A stretch of DNA of 64,000 nucleotides from Azospirillum fermentarium (GCF_025961205.1 NZ_JAOQNH010000001.1:1698001-1762000); one strand, 5' to 3'. Shown: positions 46,840 to 56,428, counted from the first letter of the stretch. The notes: generated by a model from the letters alone, not told the origin. Numbers and translations are program-made.

Positions 46840-47388
46840 ATGGCTGCCGAAACCCCGGTGTGCGATGTGGGCTGCACTGCCCCCGATTTCCGCCTGCGCG
46901 GCGTGGACGGGCGCATCCTGACCCTGGCCGACGTGCGTGGTCCGCGGGGAACGCTGGTGATGTTCCTGTGCAACCATTGTCCCTATGTGCAGGCGGTGAT
47001 CGGGCGGATCGTGCGCGACGTGGCCGAACTGGCGTCCCACGGCGTGTCCGCCGTCGCCATCATGTCCAACGACACCGATGCCTATCCCGAGGACGGCTTC
47101 GACAACATGGCGGCGTTTGCCGCCGCCCACGGTTTCTCCTTTCCCTATCTGATCGACGAGACGCAGGCGGTGGCGCGGGCCTATGGTGCGGTGTGCACCC
47201 CGGATTTCTTCGGTTACAACGCCGATCTGGAACTGCAATACCGTGGCCGGCTGGATGCATCGCGCAAGGAGGCGTGCCCCGACGCCCCGCGCGAGCTGTT
47301 CCACGCCATGGTGCGCATCGCCCAGACCGGAACCGGCCCGGCGGACCAGATCCCCAGCATGGGCTGTTCCATCAAATGGCGGGCGTGA
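46840..47388 (+). CDS. Thioredoxin-fold redoxin (AhpC/TSA-like)
   Basis: 182 residues with PDFRLRGVDGRILTLADV entry and the redox motif CNHCPYV (Cys44, Cys47). Members of this thioredoxin-like group are cytoplasmic peroxiredoxin relatives of unsettled substrate. No signal peptide. Overlaps the convergent hybrid kinase gene end by 17 bases. Confidence 0.85.
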   Translation: MAAETPVCDVGCTAPDFRLRGVDGRILTLADVRGPRGTLVMFLCNHCPYVQAVIGRIVRDVAELASHGVSAVAIMSNDTDAYPEDGFDNMAAFAAAHGFSFPYLIDETQAVARAYGAVCTPDFFGYNADLELQYRGRLDASRKEACPDAPRELFHAMVRIAQTGTGPADQIPSMGCSIKWRA

Positions 47389-50374
47389 CCGTCCCGTCCG
47401 CCGTTTTCCCCTTTGGCTGTTCTTCCGCCGGGGGGGCCGCGGGGGCGGCTTCCTCCTGATCCCGCTGCAGCACGGCGGCGATCTCGGCGAAAAGCTGGGC
47501 GGGGCGCAGCGGCTTGGCGGCGAACCCGTCCATTCCCGCCGCCAGGCATTCGGGGCGTGAACTGCCCGATGCGTGGGCGGTCAGGGCCACCACCGGCACC
47601 CGGTTGGCCGGGGCCGGCAGCGCGCGGATCAGCCGCGTTGCGGTCAGGCCGTCCATGGTCGGCATCTGCACGTCCATCAGCACCACGTCGAACCGGGTCG
47701 TGCGGGTCATTTCCACCGCCTGCTGCCCGTCCTCGGCGGTATCCACCGTGTGGCCGGCCCGCTCCAGGATCTTGCGCAGGATCTCGCGGTTGATAATGTT
47801 GTCGTCCACCGCCAGCATCCGCAGCGGCGGCAGGCCGGGCAGGGCCTGGACGGCGGTGCCCGCATGTCCGTCCAGCATCGCCGCATCGCCGCGGGCGCAC
47901 AGGATGGAGAAGCGGAACACGCTGCCGTTGCCGGGTGTGCTGTCCACGCCGATGGATCCCCCCAGCAGCGTGACCAGCTCGCGGCAGATGGCCAGCCCCA
48001 GCCCGGTGCCGCCGAACCGCCGGGTGACGGAGGTGTCGGCCTGGGTGAAGCGTTCGAACAGGGTGGGCAGCACGTGGGCGCTGATGCCGATGCCGGTGTC
48101 CTCCACGGTGAAATCCAGCCGCAGCCGCCCGTCGGCCAGTTCGGCACCCAGCCGGGCGTGCACGGTCACATGGCCGGCGGGGGTGAACTTGATGGCGTTG
48201 CCCACCAGATTGAACAGGATCTGGCGCAGGCGGGCGGGGTCGCTGACGATGGCGTCGGGCAGCGAGGAATGGGGCAGGAACAGCAGCCCCAGCCCCTTTT
48301 CCCGCGCCCGTGGCCGCAGAACGTTGATGACGTCGCCCACCAGGGCGGCGGGGGCGCAGTCCACCTCCTCCAGCGAGATCTTGCCCGCCTCCAGCTTGGA
48401 GAAGTCCAGGATGTCGTCGAGCAGGCGCAACAGGCCCTCCGCCGACTGGCGCGCCACCTCCACCAGCCGCTTGTCGTCGTCCCCCAGCGGCGAACCGGAC
48501 AGGAGGGTCAGGGAGCCCAGCACCGCGTTCATGGGCGTGCGGATCTCATGGCTGATGGTGGCCAGGAACTGGCTCTTCATCCGGCTGGCGTTCTCGGCGC
48601 TGTCGCGGGCGGCGCGCAGATCGGCCTCGATCCTCTTGGATTGGGAGATATCCCAGATGATGGCGGTGAAGTGCCGCCGCCCGCTGCTGTGCCACACCGA
48701 CCATGCCCATTCCACGGGCACGGTGGTGCCATCGCTGCGGCGGATCTCCCGCTCGCGGGTGCCGGGGGACAGATCGGCGGGGCCGTCGGCCAGCAGCACC
48801 GCCACGTCATGGCCGATCACCGCACCGGCCCCGTGGCCGAACAGATGCTCCGCCGCCGGGTTGAAGCCGGTGATGACGCCTTCGGAATCGGTGACGATGA
48901 TGGGTTGGCGCACCGATTCCACCATGCTGCGGTAGCGCTGCTCGCTGGCGGTCAGCGCGCGCTCGGCCCGCCGCACGTCGGTCACGTCGTACCCCGACCC
49001 GCGGTAGCCGGCAAACCGGCCCTCGTCGTCGAAGATGGGCTTGCCGCTGACCGACCAGATGCGCTGGTCCCCGTCGGGTGTGGTGATGGCGTATTCGAAA
49101 TGGCGGAAGGGGCGGTGGTCGGCCAGCGTCTTCAGATGCTCGCTCCACGCGTCCTCCTCGCCGGACGGACGGGCGGCGATTTCGTCGCGGCGGCGGCCGA
49201 TCAGGTGCTCCTGGTCGATCTTGAACGCGCGGAACGAGCCGGAAAAGCCGGTGAAGCGCAACGCCTCGTCCATCTCCCAGAACCAGTCGGACGCGGTTTC
49301 CAGAATGTCGCTCATTTGCTGTTCGCGGGCGCGGAGCTGGGCGGCGGTGGTGGCCAGGGCACCGTGAGCGCGGCTCTGGGCGCGGATCTGCAGCGTTCCC
49401 AGCACCGCCACCGCCAGCAGGACCAGGGACACCACGGACGCGGCGATGACGGAAACCCAGCGGTGGCTGAGGTTGTCGGCGAAGAACGCCGCCTTGTCGA
49501 AGCCCACCGCCACGAACAGGGGATAGCCGGCGACCGCGCGGTAGCCGATCAGCCGGTGGATGCCGTCCACGATGCTGGTGGATTGGATGAAGCCCGTTTC
49601 CCGCGCCTTGGCGGCCTGGATCAGCCGGCCCTGGCTGATGTCGGTGCCGACGATCTTTTCGTCCATCACCGAGCGGGCGCGCAGGATCCCGTCGTACCCG
49701 GCCATCATCACGATCCCCTGCGGGCCGACGTCGAGGGTGTTGAAGATGCGGGTGAAATAGAACGGGTCGATGGAGGCCACGATGATGCCGCCGAAGCTGC
49801 CGTCGGGGGCGTTGACGCGGCGGCTGAGCTGGATGGACCATTTGCCCGATGCCCGCCCGAAGACGGGGCGGCTGATGAACAGGCCCTCGGCCCGCCCCTC
49901 CTTGTGGACGCGGAAATGCTCGCGGTCGGACAGGTTGACCCGTGCGGGGGCGTCGTCCACGCTGGTCTGGATCAGGTTGCCGTCGGCGGTGGTCACCGAA
50001 AGCTGAAGCAGCAGATCGGAATTGTTCACCGCGTTGCGGAACACGTCGCGCAGGCTGCCCGATGCCGGCCCCAGCCGGTACAGGTCATAGGCGGCGAAGT
50101 TCAGCAGCTCGTCCGCGCCGCCGATGGCGCGTGCGGTCTGTTCGGCGATGATCTGGGTCAGGTTGGCGGTGTCCCGCTCGGCCCGGCTCATGGTCTGCTG
50201 GTAATCCCGTTCCGACAGAACCAGCGCGGTGGCCCACGCCAGCGCCGTCAGTGCCAGCGCCATCGCCCACAGCGCGGCAATCAGGCGGCGCGAGCGGCGT
50301 GCGAACAGCCCGCCGCCCAGCCCGGCGGTCACAGGGGCGGGGCTGGCCGAAGCGGGGGGAAGGGTTGGGATCAT
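47372..50374 (-). CDS. Hybrid sensor histidine kinase (dCache-PAS-PAS-HisKA-HATPase-REC)
   Basis: 1000 residues from the ATG at 50374; an upstream ATG at 50440 would add 22 residues. Two membrane helices flank a periplasmic dCache-like sensor (about 60-310). Two PAS domains, HisKA with the phospho-His near 608 (ISHEIRTPMNAV), HATPase N- and G-boxes (NLVGNAIKFT, DTGIGI, GTGLGLAI) and a C-terminal receiver with phospho-Asp near 898 (VVLMDVQMPTMDGL) follow. No phosphotransfer domain in the protein, so an HPt partner is needed. Confidence 0.93.
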   Translation of the reverse strand: MIPTLPPASASPAPVTAGLGGGLFARRSRRLIAALWAMALALTALAWATALVLSERDYQQTMSRAERDTANLTQIIAEQTARAIGGADELLNFAAYDLYRLGPASGSLRDVFRNAVNNSDLLLQLSVTTADGNLIQTSVDDAPARVNLSDREHFRVHKEGRAEGLFISRPVFGRASGKWSIQLSRRVNAPDGSFGGIIVASIDPFYFTRIFNTLDVGPQGIVMMAGYDGILRARSVMDEKIVGTDISQGRLIQAAKARETGFIQSTSIVDGIHRLIGYRAVAGYPLFVAVGFDKAAFFADNLSHRWVSVIAASVVSLVLLAVAVLGTLQIRAQSRAHGALATTAAQLRAREQQMSDILETASDWFWEMDEALRFTGFSGSFRAFKIDQEHLIGRRRDEIAARPSGEEDAWSEHLKTLADHRPFRHFEYAITTPDGDQRIWSVSGKPIFDDEGRFAGYRGSGYDVTDVRRAERALTASEQRYRSMVESVRQPIIVTDSEGVITGFNPAAEHLFGHGAGAVIGHDVAVLLADGPADLSPGTREREIRRSDGTTVPVEWAWSVWHSSGRRHFTAIIWDISQSKRIEADLRAARDSAENASRMKSQFLATISHEIRTPMNAVLGSLTLLSGSPLGDDDKRLVEVARQSAEGLLRLLDDILDFSKLEAGKISLEEVDCAPAALVGDVINVLRPRAREKGLGLLFLPHSSLPDAIVSDPARLRQILFNLVGNAIKFTPAGHVTVHARLGAELADGRLRLDFTVEDTGIGISAHVLPTLFERFTQADTSVTRRFGGTGLGLAICRELVTLLGGSIGVDSTPGNGSVFRFSILCARGDAAMLDGHAGTAVQALPGLPPLRMLAVDDNIINREILRKILERAGHTVDTAEDGQQAVEMTRTTRFDVVLMDVQMPTMDGLTATRLIRALPAPANRVPVVALTAHASGSSRPECLAAGMDGFAAKPLRPAQLFAEIAAVLQRDQEEAAPAAPPAEEQPKGKTADGTVTPAI

Positions 50375-50693
50375 CGGCGGCTCGCGTGACGGAAAACCGG
50401 CGGCCCTCCGCACGGGGAAGGACCGGGAGACAGGCCGCATAAGGTGGGCCCCGGTGCAGGGCTTTATTCCCTTGGGCAGCAGGTTAGTGCAGCCGCCGTA
50501 TGGCCTGCAAGAGTGAAGTCAGGAATATGCATCACTGCCTGGACCATGGAATGTTCTGAATTTTATTCGGACTGTTGTTTGCTTTCGATAACATCGCGTG
50601 TAATTTTAATCGCTGTGGTGGGATCGAAATCGTTTTCTGGCACTGCGCTTTATTTTCAATTCCAAAACGTCTTTATCTGAAAGAAAATCCCTC
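50375..50693. other. AT-richer intergenic region
   Basis: 319 bases between divergent genes. The right half is AT-rich (ATTTTAATCGC and TTTTCAATTCC) and should hold the promoter of the methyltransferase at 50694. No gene, repeat or clear operator recognised. Confidence 0.5.
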
Positions 50694-51542
50694 ATGCGAA
50701 AGGATCTTCACGAGGCGAACCGCCTCTCCTGGAACGCCGCGACCGTGGCGCACAACAGTCACAAGGGAGATCAGGCGGCGTTCTTCCGCGGGGGCGGTTC
50801 GACCTTGTTCCCGGAAGAACGCCGCCTTTTGGGCGATATTGCCGGCCTGAGCCTGGTTCACCTGCAATGCAACGCCGGCCAGGACAGTCTGAGCCTGGCG
50901 CGACTCGGTGCCGACGTGACGGGTGTCGATATCTCGGACGAGGCGATCTCGTTTGCCCGCCGGCTGTCGGACGGGAGCGGTATCCCCGCCCGCTTCGAGC
51001 GCGAGGATGTGTTCACCTGGTTTGAGCAGGCTGTGAGCGCAGGGCGGCTGTTCGACCGGGTTTTCTCGTCTTACGGAACGATCTGCTGGCTTTCGGACCT
51101 GGATGCCTGGGCGCGCGGGATTGCCGCGGTCCTGAAGCCGGGCGGCCGGTTCGTGTTCCTGGAATTCCACCCCTTCGCCATGGTCTTCGACGAAAAATGG
51201 AAACCGCACCACGACTATTTCAACGAGGCGCCGGTCGAGGAGAGCGGTGTCGGCGATTATGTGGCTGAATCGGGTCACGGCCTGACGCCGGGGGGTGCGG
51301 TGGCGGGGGTGGCGGATTTCCGCAATCCGCACCCCTCGTTCGAGTTCGCGTGGGGCGTGGGCGAGGTGGTGTCCGCGCTCATCCGGGCAGGGCTGGCGCT
51401 TGAGCAGATGGCCGAATTCCCGTACGCCAACGGCTGGCGCGGCTTCGACGGGATGCGCGACATCGGTGGGCGGCGCATGGTTCCACCGGTGGGCATGCCG
51501 CGCATTCCGCTGATGTACGGCCTTGCCGCGCAGAAACGGTGA
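50694..51542 (+). CDS. Class I SAM-dependent methyltransferase
   Basis: 282 residues. Motif I HLQCNAGQDSLSLARLGADVTGVD and post-motif FEREDVFTWF are clear, as are the GTICWLSDLDAWARGIAAVLKPGGR motifs of small-molecule methyltransferases (cited in part). It resembles the YcgJ/UbiE-like single-domain type; substrate unknown. Convergent with arfB. Confidence 0.85.
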   Translation: MRKDLHEANRLSWNAATVAHNSHKGDQAAFFRGGGSTLFPEERRLLGDIAGLSLVHLQCNAGQDSLSLARLGADVTGVDISDEAISFARRLSDGSGIPARFEREDVFTWFEQAVSAGRLFDRVFSSYGTICWLSDLDAWARGIAAVLKPGGRFVFLEFHPFAMVFDEKWKPHHDYFNEAPVEESGVGDYVAESGHGLTPGGAVAGVADFRNPHPSFEFAWGVGEVVSALIRAGLALEQMAEFPYANGWRGFDGMRDIGGRRMVPPVGMPRIPLMYGLAAQKR

Positions 51543-51548
51543 CGGCCG

Positions 51549-51971
51549 TCAGTCGTGAAACCCCGGCCCCCGGCGGCCCTGCTTGACCTCCGCCCGCTTG
51601 GCCTTCCCCTCCAGCCGGCGCTGTTTCGATCCCAGCGTCGGCTTCGTGGGACGGCGGGCTTTCGGCACCACCGTCGCATCGCGGATCAGGTCGATCAGCC
51701 GCTCGCGGACATCCTCGCGGTTGCGCATCTGCGAGCGGTAGCGGTCCCCGATCAGGATCAGCACCCCGCCCAGCGTCATGCGCGACCCGGCCAGCTTGAT
51801 CAGACGGGCCTTCACGTCGGGTGGCAGATTGGGGGATTCCGCAACGTTGAAGCGGAGCTGGACACAACTGTCCGTCTTGTTCACATGCTGCCCGCCGGGG
51901 CCCGAGGCCCGGACGAACTCCTCATGCAGCTCCGCTTCGTCCAGCGCGATCCGGTGGGTCACGCGGATCAT
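51549..51971 (-). CDS. arfB: Alternative ribosome-rescue factor ArfB (peptidyl-tRNA hydrolase)
   Basis: 140 residues with a GGQ motif at 26-28 (RASGPGGQHVNKTDSCVQLRF) and a lysine/arginine-rich C-terminal tail (ARRPTKPTLGSKQRRLEGK) that enters the mRNA channel. It frees ribosomes stalled on non-stop messages by cleaving peptidyl-tRNA. Its ATG overlaps the cobW-type stop (ATGA), so it is the third gene of a zur-cobW-arfB unit, an unusual pairing. Confidence 0.93.
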   Translation of the reverse strand: MIRVTHRIALDEAELHEEFVRASGPGGQHVNKTDSCVQLRFNVAESPNLPPDVKARLIKLAGSRMTLGGVLILIGDRYRSQMRNREDVRERLIDLIRDATVVPKARRPTKPTLGSKQRRLEGKAKRAEVKQGRRGPGFHD

Positions 51972-53170
51972 GGGGCCGGGGTTTCGTCGGGGGTGGTGCT
52001 GCCGAACACGAAGTTCTCGAACATCGGCTCGATCACCCCCTGACCCACGTCGCGGGTGATGAACACCATGCGGGTGCGGTGGTCGGCGCTGGGCCACTCG
52101 TTGAGCTGCACCGGCGGGTGGAACATGTGCTGCACCCCGTGGACCACGATGGGCCGGTCGGGGCTTTCCATCACGTTGAGGATGCCCTTGACCCGCAGGA
52201 TGTCGGACCCGCGCAGCGCTATCAGCGCCTCCATGAAGTCCACCAGGCTGTTCCACGAAATCGCCCGTTCGGTCACGATGCAGAACGCGCGGATGCGGTC
52301 GTCGTGGCGGTTGGCGTCGTGGTGGTGATGCTCGTGGGTGCAGCCGGGGCCGCATTCATGATCGTGGTCATGGTCATGATGCCCATGGTCATGATGATGA
52401 TCGTGATGATGATCCCCATGGCCGTGATGCCCGTGGTCATGATCGTGATCGTGATCGTGATCGTGATCGTGGGCGTGCTCGTCCCGGTACGCCTCTTCCT
52501 TCAGCCAGCGGATGACGTCGGGGGTCTTGGTTTCCGGGTTGAACAGGCCGGCGTTGAACAGGGTGGCCGGGTCCACCTGACCGAAGGCGGCGGGGATCAC
52601 CGGGGCCGCCGGGTTGATGGTGTTCAGCCGGCGGCACAGCGCCAGCGTGGCGGCGGGCAGGGCGGCGTCGGTCTTGGTCAGCACGATGCGGTCGGCCACC
52701 GCCGCCTGCTTCACGCTTTCCGGGTGATCGTCCAACTGCCCCATGCCGTGGACCGCATCCACCGTGGCGACCACCCCGTCCAGGCGGAAGCGGGCGGCCA
52801 GCAGCGGTTCGGTCATCAGCGTGTGGATGATGGGGGCGGGGTCGGCCAGCCCGGTGGTTTCGACGATCACGCGCTCGAATTCCGGGATCTCGCCGCGCAC
52901 GCGCTTCAGGAACAGGTCGCGCAGCGTGTCCACCAGATCCCCGCGGATGGAGCAGCACACGCAGCCGGAATCCATCAGCACCATGTTTTCCGACGCCTTG
53001 GATACCAGCAGGTGATCCAGCCCCACCTCGCCGAATTCGTTGATGACGACGGCGGTGCGGGCCATGTCGGGGTGGTGCAGCAGATGCTGGAGCAGCGTCG
53101 TCTTGCCGCTGCCGAGGAAGCCGGTCAGGACCGATACGGGCAGGCGGGTGCTGGACTGGGCATCGCTCAC
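51968..53170 (-). CDS. CobW/COG0523 GTPase (zinc metallochaperone type)
   Basis: 400 residues. Walker A GFLGSGKTT (17-25), metal-binding CVCC motif (near residue 70), and the GTPase motifs NEFGEVGLDH and TKTD are present. A histidine/aspartate-rich tract fills residues about 231-289 and would hold several metal ions. Coupled by ATGA to the Zur-type gene, so it is likely a zinc chaperone induced in zinc shortage. Confidence 0.92.
   Translation of the reverse strand: MSDAQSSTRLPVSVLTGFLGSGKTTLLQHLLHHPDMARTAVVINEFGEVGLDHLLVSKASENMVLMDSGCVCCSIRGDLVDTLRDLFLKRVRGEIPEFERVIVETTGLADPAPIIHTLMTEPLLAARFRLDGVVATVDAVHGMGQLDDHPESVKQAAVADRIVLTKTDAALPAATLALCRRLNTINPAAPVIPAAFGQVDPATLFNAGLFNPETKTPDVIRWLKEEAYRDEHAHDHDHDHDHDHDHGHHGHGDHHHDHHHDHGHHDHDHDHECGPGCTHEHHHHDANRHDDRIRAFCIVTERAISWNSLVDFMEALIALRGSDILRVKGILNVMESPDRPIVVHGVQHMFHPPVQLNEWPSADHRTRMVFITRDVGQGVIEPMFENFVFGSTTPDETPAP
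52441..52470. repeat. Tandem GATCGT repeat inside CobW-type gene
   Basis: Five exact copies of the hexamer GATCGT encode the HDHDHD portion of the histidine tract on the minus strand. A hexamer repeat in frame could change copy number without breaking the gene. Confidence 0.9.
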
Positions 53171-53691
53171 GGGGACGTCTCCTGAGATGCGGAAGCCGTG
53201 CCGGTGGTCCGGCAGCGGGAACAGACCCCCCGCACCTCGACCATCGGGCGCAGGGGGTGGAAACCATGATCGGCGGCGGCGGCGCGGATGGCCCCGGTGA
53301 TGCGGGGATCATCGATCTCCCACGCCGTGCCGCAGCGTTCGCACACCAGGAACTGGCCGGGGTGCCCGTCGCCGGGGCACGCGCAGCCGACATAGGCGTT
53401 CAGGCTCTCCAGCCGGTGGACCAGCCCGTGTTCGACCAGGAATTCCAGCGCGCGGTACACGGTCAGGGGCGCCACCGGCTTGCCGCCCTCCTGGCTCAGA
53501 TCCTCCAGGATGGCATAGGCGCCGCGGGGCTTGTGGCTGGTCCACACCAACTCCAGCACCCGGCGGCGCAACGCAGTCAGCCGGGCACCGCGGGCCGCGC
53601 ACACCGCATCGGCACGGGCCAGGGCATCGCCGATGCAGGCGCTGTGGTTGTGGTCGGCCGGATGCAGGGCCTGGGCGGACGGCGCGGTCAT
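53167..53691 (-). CDS. zur: Fur-family zinc regulator (Zur type)
   Basis: 174 residues from the ATG at 53691. Winged helix with APLTVYRALEFLVEHGLVHRLES and a zinc site C-x2-C (VCERCG and CSRC). The cysteine pattern, together with cotranscription with a CobW zinc chaperone, points to Zur rather than Fur. Overlaps the chaperone gene by ATGA. A long cysteine-poor N-terminal tail (HPADHNHSACIG) with histidines is present. No Zur box was recognised upstream. Confidence 0.88.
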   Translation of the reverse strand: MTAPSAQALHPADHNHSACIGDALARADAVCAARGARLTALRRRVLELVWTSHKPRGAYAILEDLSQEGGKPVAPLTVYRALEFLVEHGLVHRLESLNAYVGCACPGDGHPGQFLVCERCGTAWEIDDPRITGAIRAAAADHGFHPLRPMVEVRGVCSRCRTTGTASASQETSP

Positions 53692-53800
53692 GCACGCAGA
53701 TATAGCACCCTTATGCCCTATGACAAATGCACGAACCGGCGGGGGTTTCTTTTGCAGTGCGGAAACCCTATGGTGGGTCACGCCAATGGAGGAGCCGGTT

Positions 53801-54169
53801 ATGGACGAGACCAAGCTGACCGCCGCGTTGCCGAACCTTGACGTGCAGATCCTTCACCGCACCCTGCCGGACCAGGGCGGGGAGGCGATTTCCATCACCC
53901 TGACCGCCACCCCGTCGTTCGACGCCGCGGCGGCGGCGTTTCTGCCGGGGCTGGCCGCCGGTGCCTTCCTGCCGGGGGCGCGGGGGCCGCTGGCCCTGCC
54001 GTTTCCCCCCCACGCCTTCTTCCCCCAGGCCGCTGCGGGCGGGGAGGGGGCCGGCTCGGCGGCGGAGCTGTGGCTGGCGCCCCTGCGCCTGTGGATGGAA
54101 CTGACCCAGCGGGCCTGGGCGCCGTGGCTGGCGATGACCGCGCTGCGCCGGGTGTCCGACGAGCCGTGA
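53801..54169 (+). CDS. Unrecognised small protein
   Basis: 122 residues from the ATG at 53801 with GGAGG eight bases upstream; an in-frame ATG at 53786 is possible. Proline/alanine-rich middle, helical C terminus (ELWLAPLRLWMELTQRAWAPWLAM). No membrane anchor obvious; no family known. Divergent from zur. Confidence 0.65.
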   Translation: MDETKLTAALPNLDVQILHRTLPDQGGEAISITLTATPSFDAAAAAFLPGLAAGAFLPGARGPLALPFPPHAFFPQAAAGGEGAGSAAELWLAPLRLWMELTQRAWAPWLAMTALRRVSDEP

Positions 54170-54258
54170 CCTTCCGGTGACATTGCCCGCCGGTTAGCCA
54201 TTCCTTAGGCTGTGCCGCCGCACCCTTTGCGTCCCTGTCATGAGGAACGGAGGGGGCG

Positions 54259-55788
54259 GTGACGGAATCGGCGTGGCTGCGGGGGGCGGCCCTGTACCAG
54301 CTTTACCCGCTCAGCTTCCGCAGCGGCGGGGGGCAGGGGTGGGGTGACTTGCCCGGCGCCATCGCCGGGCTGGACCATGTGGCGGCGCTGGGCGTGGACG
54401 GCGTGTGGCTGTGCCCCGTCTACCCCTCGCCCTGGGCCGATTTCGGCTATGACGTCGCCGATCACCGGGCGGTGGACCCCCGCATGGGGACGCTGGCGGA
54501 TTTCGACCGCTTTCTGGCCGCCGCCCACGCGCGCGGGCTGAAGGTGCTGGTCGATCTGGTCTGCGGCCACACCTCCGACCGGCACCCGTGGTTCGACGCG
54601 TCACGCCGCAGCCGTTCGGGGCCGTACGCCGATTTCTACGTCTGGGCCGACGCCGCCCCCGACGGCACGCCGCCCAACAACTGGCTGTCGGTGTTCGGCG
54701 GGGCGGCGTGGACGTGGGAGCCGCGGCGGCGGCAATACTACCTGCACCATTTCCTCTCCTCCCAACCGGCGCTGAACCTGCTTGATGACGCCTGTTTCCA
54801 GGCGGTTCTGGACAACGCCCGTTTCTGGCTGAACCGCGGGGTGGACGGGTTCCGCATCGACGCGGTGGATTTCTTCGCCCACGACCCCGCCCTGCGCCCC
54901 AACCCCGCCGCCCCGCCTGCCGACGAGCCGCCGCTGAAGCCGTTCGGGCGGCAGATCCACGTTCACGACATGCTCCACCCCTCCATCCGTCCGCTGCTGG
55001 AGCGGCTGCGGGCGGAGGTTGACCGCTTTCCGGGCCGGGTGCTGCTGGGCGAGCTGTCCAGCCAGCCGGGGGCCGCCGCACGCATTGCCGCCTACACCGC
55101 CCCCGGCGGACTGGACGCGGCCTATACCCTGTCGCTGGCCAAGGGCGCCTTCACCGCCGAGGCTTTCGCCGCCGCCCTGACCGGGGTGGACGATCCCGGC
55201 GCCATCGCCTGGAGCTTTTCCAACCACGACGTGGAGCGGGCGGTCAGCCGCTGGTGCCCGCCCGGTGCCGATCCGGCGGCGTTCAACCGGCTGCTGGCCG
55301 CGCTGTTCTGCGCCCTGCCGGGCACGCTGTGCCTGTATCAGGGGGAGGAACTGGCGCTGCCCCAGGCGGTGCTGGGGCGGGAGCATCTGCGCGATCCCTT
55401 CGGCATCACCTATTGGCCGGAGTTTCCGGGGCGCGACGGCAGCCGCACCCCGATCCCGTGGGTGGCCGGTGCCGCCAACGCCGGCTTCTGCGCCGCGGGG
55501 GCCGAGCCCTGGCTGCCGCTCGATCCCGCCCACGGTCCCCTGGCGGTGGACCGGCAGGCGGCGGACCCCGGCAGCCCGCTGGCGGTGTGGCGCGCCGCCC
55601 TGGCCCGCCGCAACACCACCCCGGCGCTGCGCCACGGCGCCCTGCGCGGGGTGGAGGCGGCGGGGGCGGTGCTGGCCTTTGAGCGCGTGACCGAGGGTAC
55701 GGGAGTGCGGGTGTGCTTCAACCTGTCCAACGCTCCGGCCCGCTACCAGGGGCGCACGCTGGCCCCCCTGGAGGCGGTGGTGGCGTGA
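54259..55788 (+). CDS. GH13 family alpha-glucosidase/amylase-like enzyme
   Basis: 509 residues, GTG start behind GGAGGGGGCG. The (beta/alpha)8 barrel motifs run in order: DGVWLCPVYPSPWADFGYDV, VLVDLVCGHTSD, GFRIDAVDF with the nucleophile near Asp200, GELSS with the acid/base near Glu265, and SNHDVER with Asp324. Length and layout fit oligo-1,6-glucosidase or maltose-active enzymes. No signal peptide, so cytoplasmic. No partner genes. Convergent with GST. Confidence 0.9.
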   Translation: MTESAWLRGAALYQLYPLSFRSGGGQGWGDLPGAIAGLDHVAALGVDGVWLCPVYPSPWADFGYDVADHRAVDPRMGTLADFDRFLAAAHARGLKVLVDLVCGHTSDRHPWFDASRRSRSGPYADFYVWADAAPDGTPPNNWLSVFGGAAWTWEPRRRQYYLHHFLSSQPALNLLDDACFQAVLDNARFWLNRGVDGFRIDAVDFFAHDPALRPNPAAPPADEPPLKPFGRQIHVHDMLHPSIRPLLERLRAEVDRFPGRVLLGELSSQPGAAARIAAYTAPGGLDAAYTLSLAKGAFTAEAFAAALTGVDDPGAIAWSFSNHDVERAVSRWCPPGADPAAFNRLLAALFCALPGTLCLYQGEELALPQAVLGREHLRDPFGITYWPEFPGRDGSRTPIPWVAGAANAGFCAAGAEPWLPLDPAHGPLAVDRQAADPGSPLAVWRAALARRNTTPALRHGALRGVEAAGAVLAFERVTEGTGVRVCFNLSNAPARYQGRTLAPLEAVVA

Positions 55789-55792
55789 CCGG

Positions 55793-56428
55793 TCAGTCCC
55801 AGTCCGCCGCCGGGCGGTCCTCGGTCGGCATCAGGGTGTACTGGGTGGCGCAGCCGGGCTGGGCCAGCATCCGCCGGTACCAGTCCTGCACCGCCGGATA
55901 GGCCGCGATGTCGATGTTCCCCTCGTTGGCGAGGTCGATCCAGGGAAACGCGAAGATGTCGGCGATGGTCACCGCGCCGCCGTCGATGAACGGGCGCCCG
56001 CTCAGGAGTGCCTCCATCTGGTTCAGGCCGGTGGCGGCGTTCTTGTCCATATAGGGGATGGCCTGCGGGTCGCCGCCGAAGCGGCGCAGCGCGCGGGTGC
56101 GCTGCAACGGCATCAGCACGTCGGCCAGCCACGACAGCCATTCGCCCAGCCGGTAGCGGCCCAGCGTCTCGTCCGACCCGAAACGCCCGGTGGTCTTGGC
56201 CAGATAGGTCAGGATGACCCCCGATTCCGACAGGTGGGCGCCGCCGTGGACCAGGGCCGGCACACGCCCGAACCGGCTGATCGCCAGGTAGTCCGGCGTC
56301 TTCTGCGCCCCGCTCTTCAGGTCCACGTGGCGGTAATCGAACGGGATGCCGGCCATGCGCAGGAACAGCACCACGCGGGCCGCGGGCTGGGAGGCGAAGT
56401 GGCCATAGACGGTAAAGTCGGCGCTCAT
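55793..56428 (-). CDS. Glutathione S-transferase family protein
   Basis: 211 residues from the ATG at 56428. The N-terminal thioredoxin-fold domain has FASQPAARVVLFLRMAG, and FGRVPALVHGGAHLSESGVILTYL holds the conserved cis-proline and Glu-Ser glutathione site. A helical C-terminal domain ends in VTIADIFAFPWI. Substrate unknown; no Cys at the usual position, so the serine/other-active-site type. Confidence 0.88.
   Translation of the reverse strand: MSADFTVYGHFASQPAARVVLFLRMAGIPFDYRHVDLKSGAQKTPDYLAISRFGRVPALVHGGAHLSESGVILTYLAKTTGRFGSDETLGRYRLGEWLSWLADVLMPLQRTRALRRFGGDPQAIPYMDKNAATGLNQMEALLSGRPFIDGGAVTIADIFAFPWIDLANEGNIDIAAYPAVQDWYRRMLAQPGCATQYTLMPTEDRPAADWD

Noticed and set aside
52324..52480. 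Repeat array that could be mistaken for CRISPR
   Set aside because: Hexamer repeats without spacers inside a coding histidine tract.
53692..53800. Zur box between zur and the 53801 gene
   Set aside because: ATATAG and CTATGAC segments are AT-rich but not a convincing palindrome.
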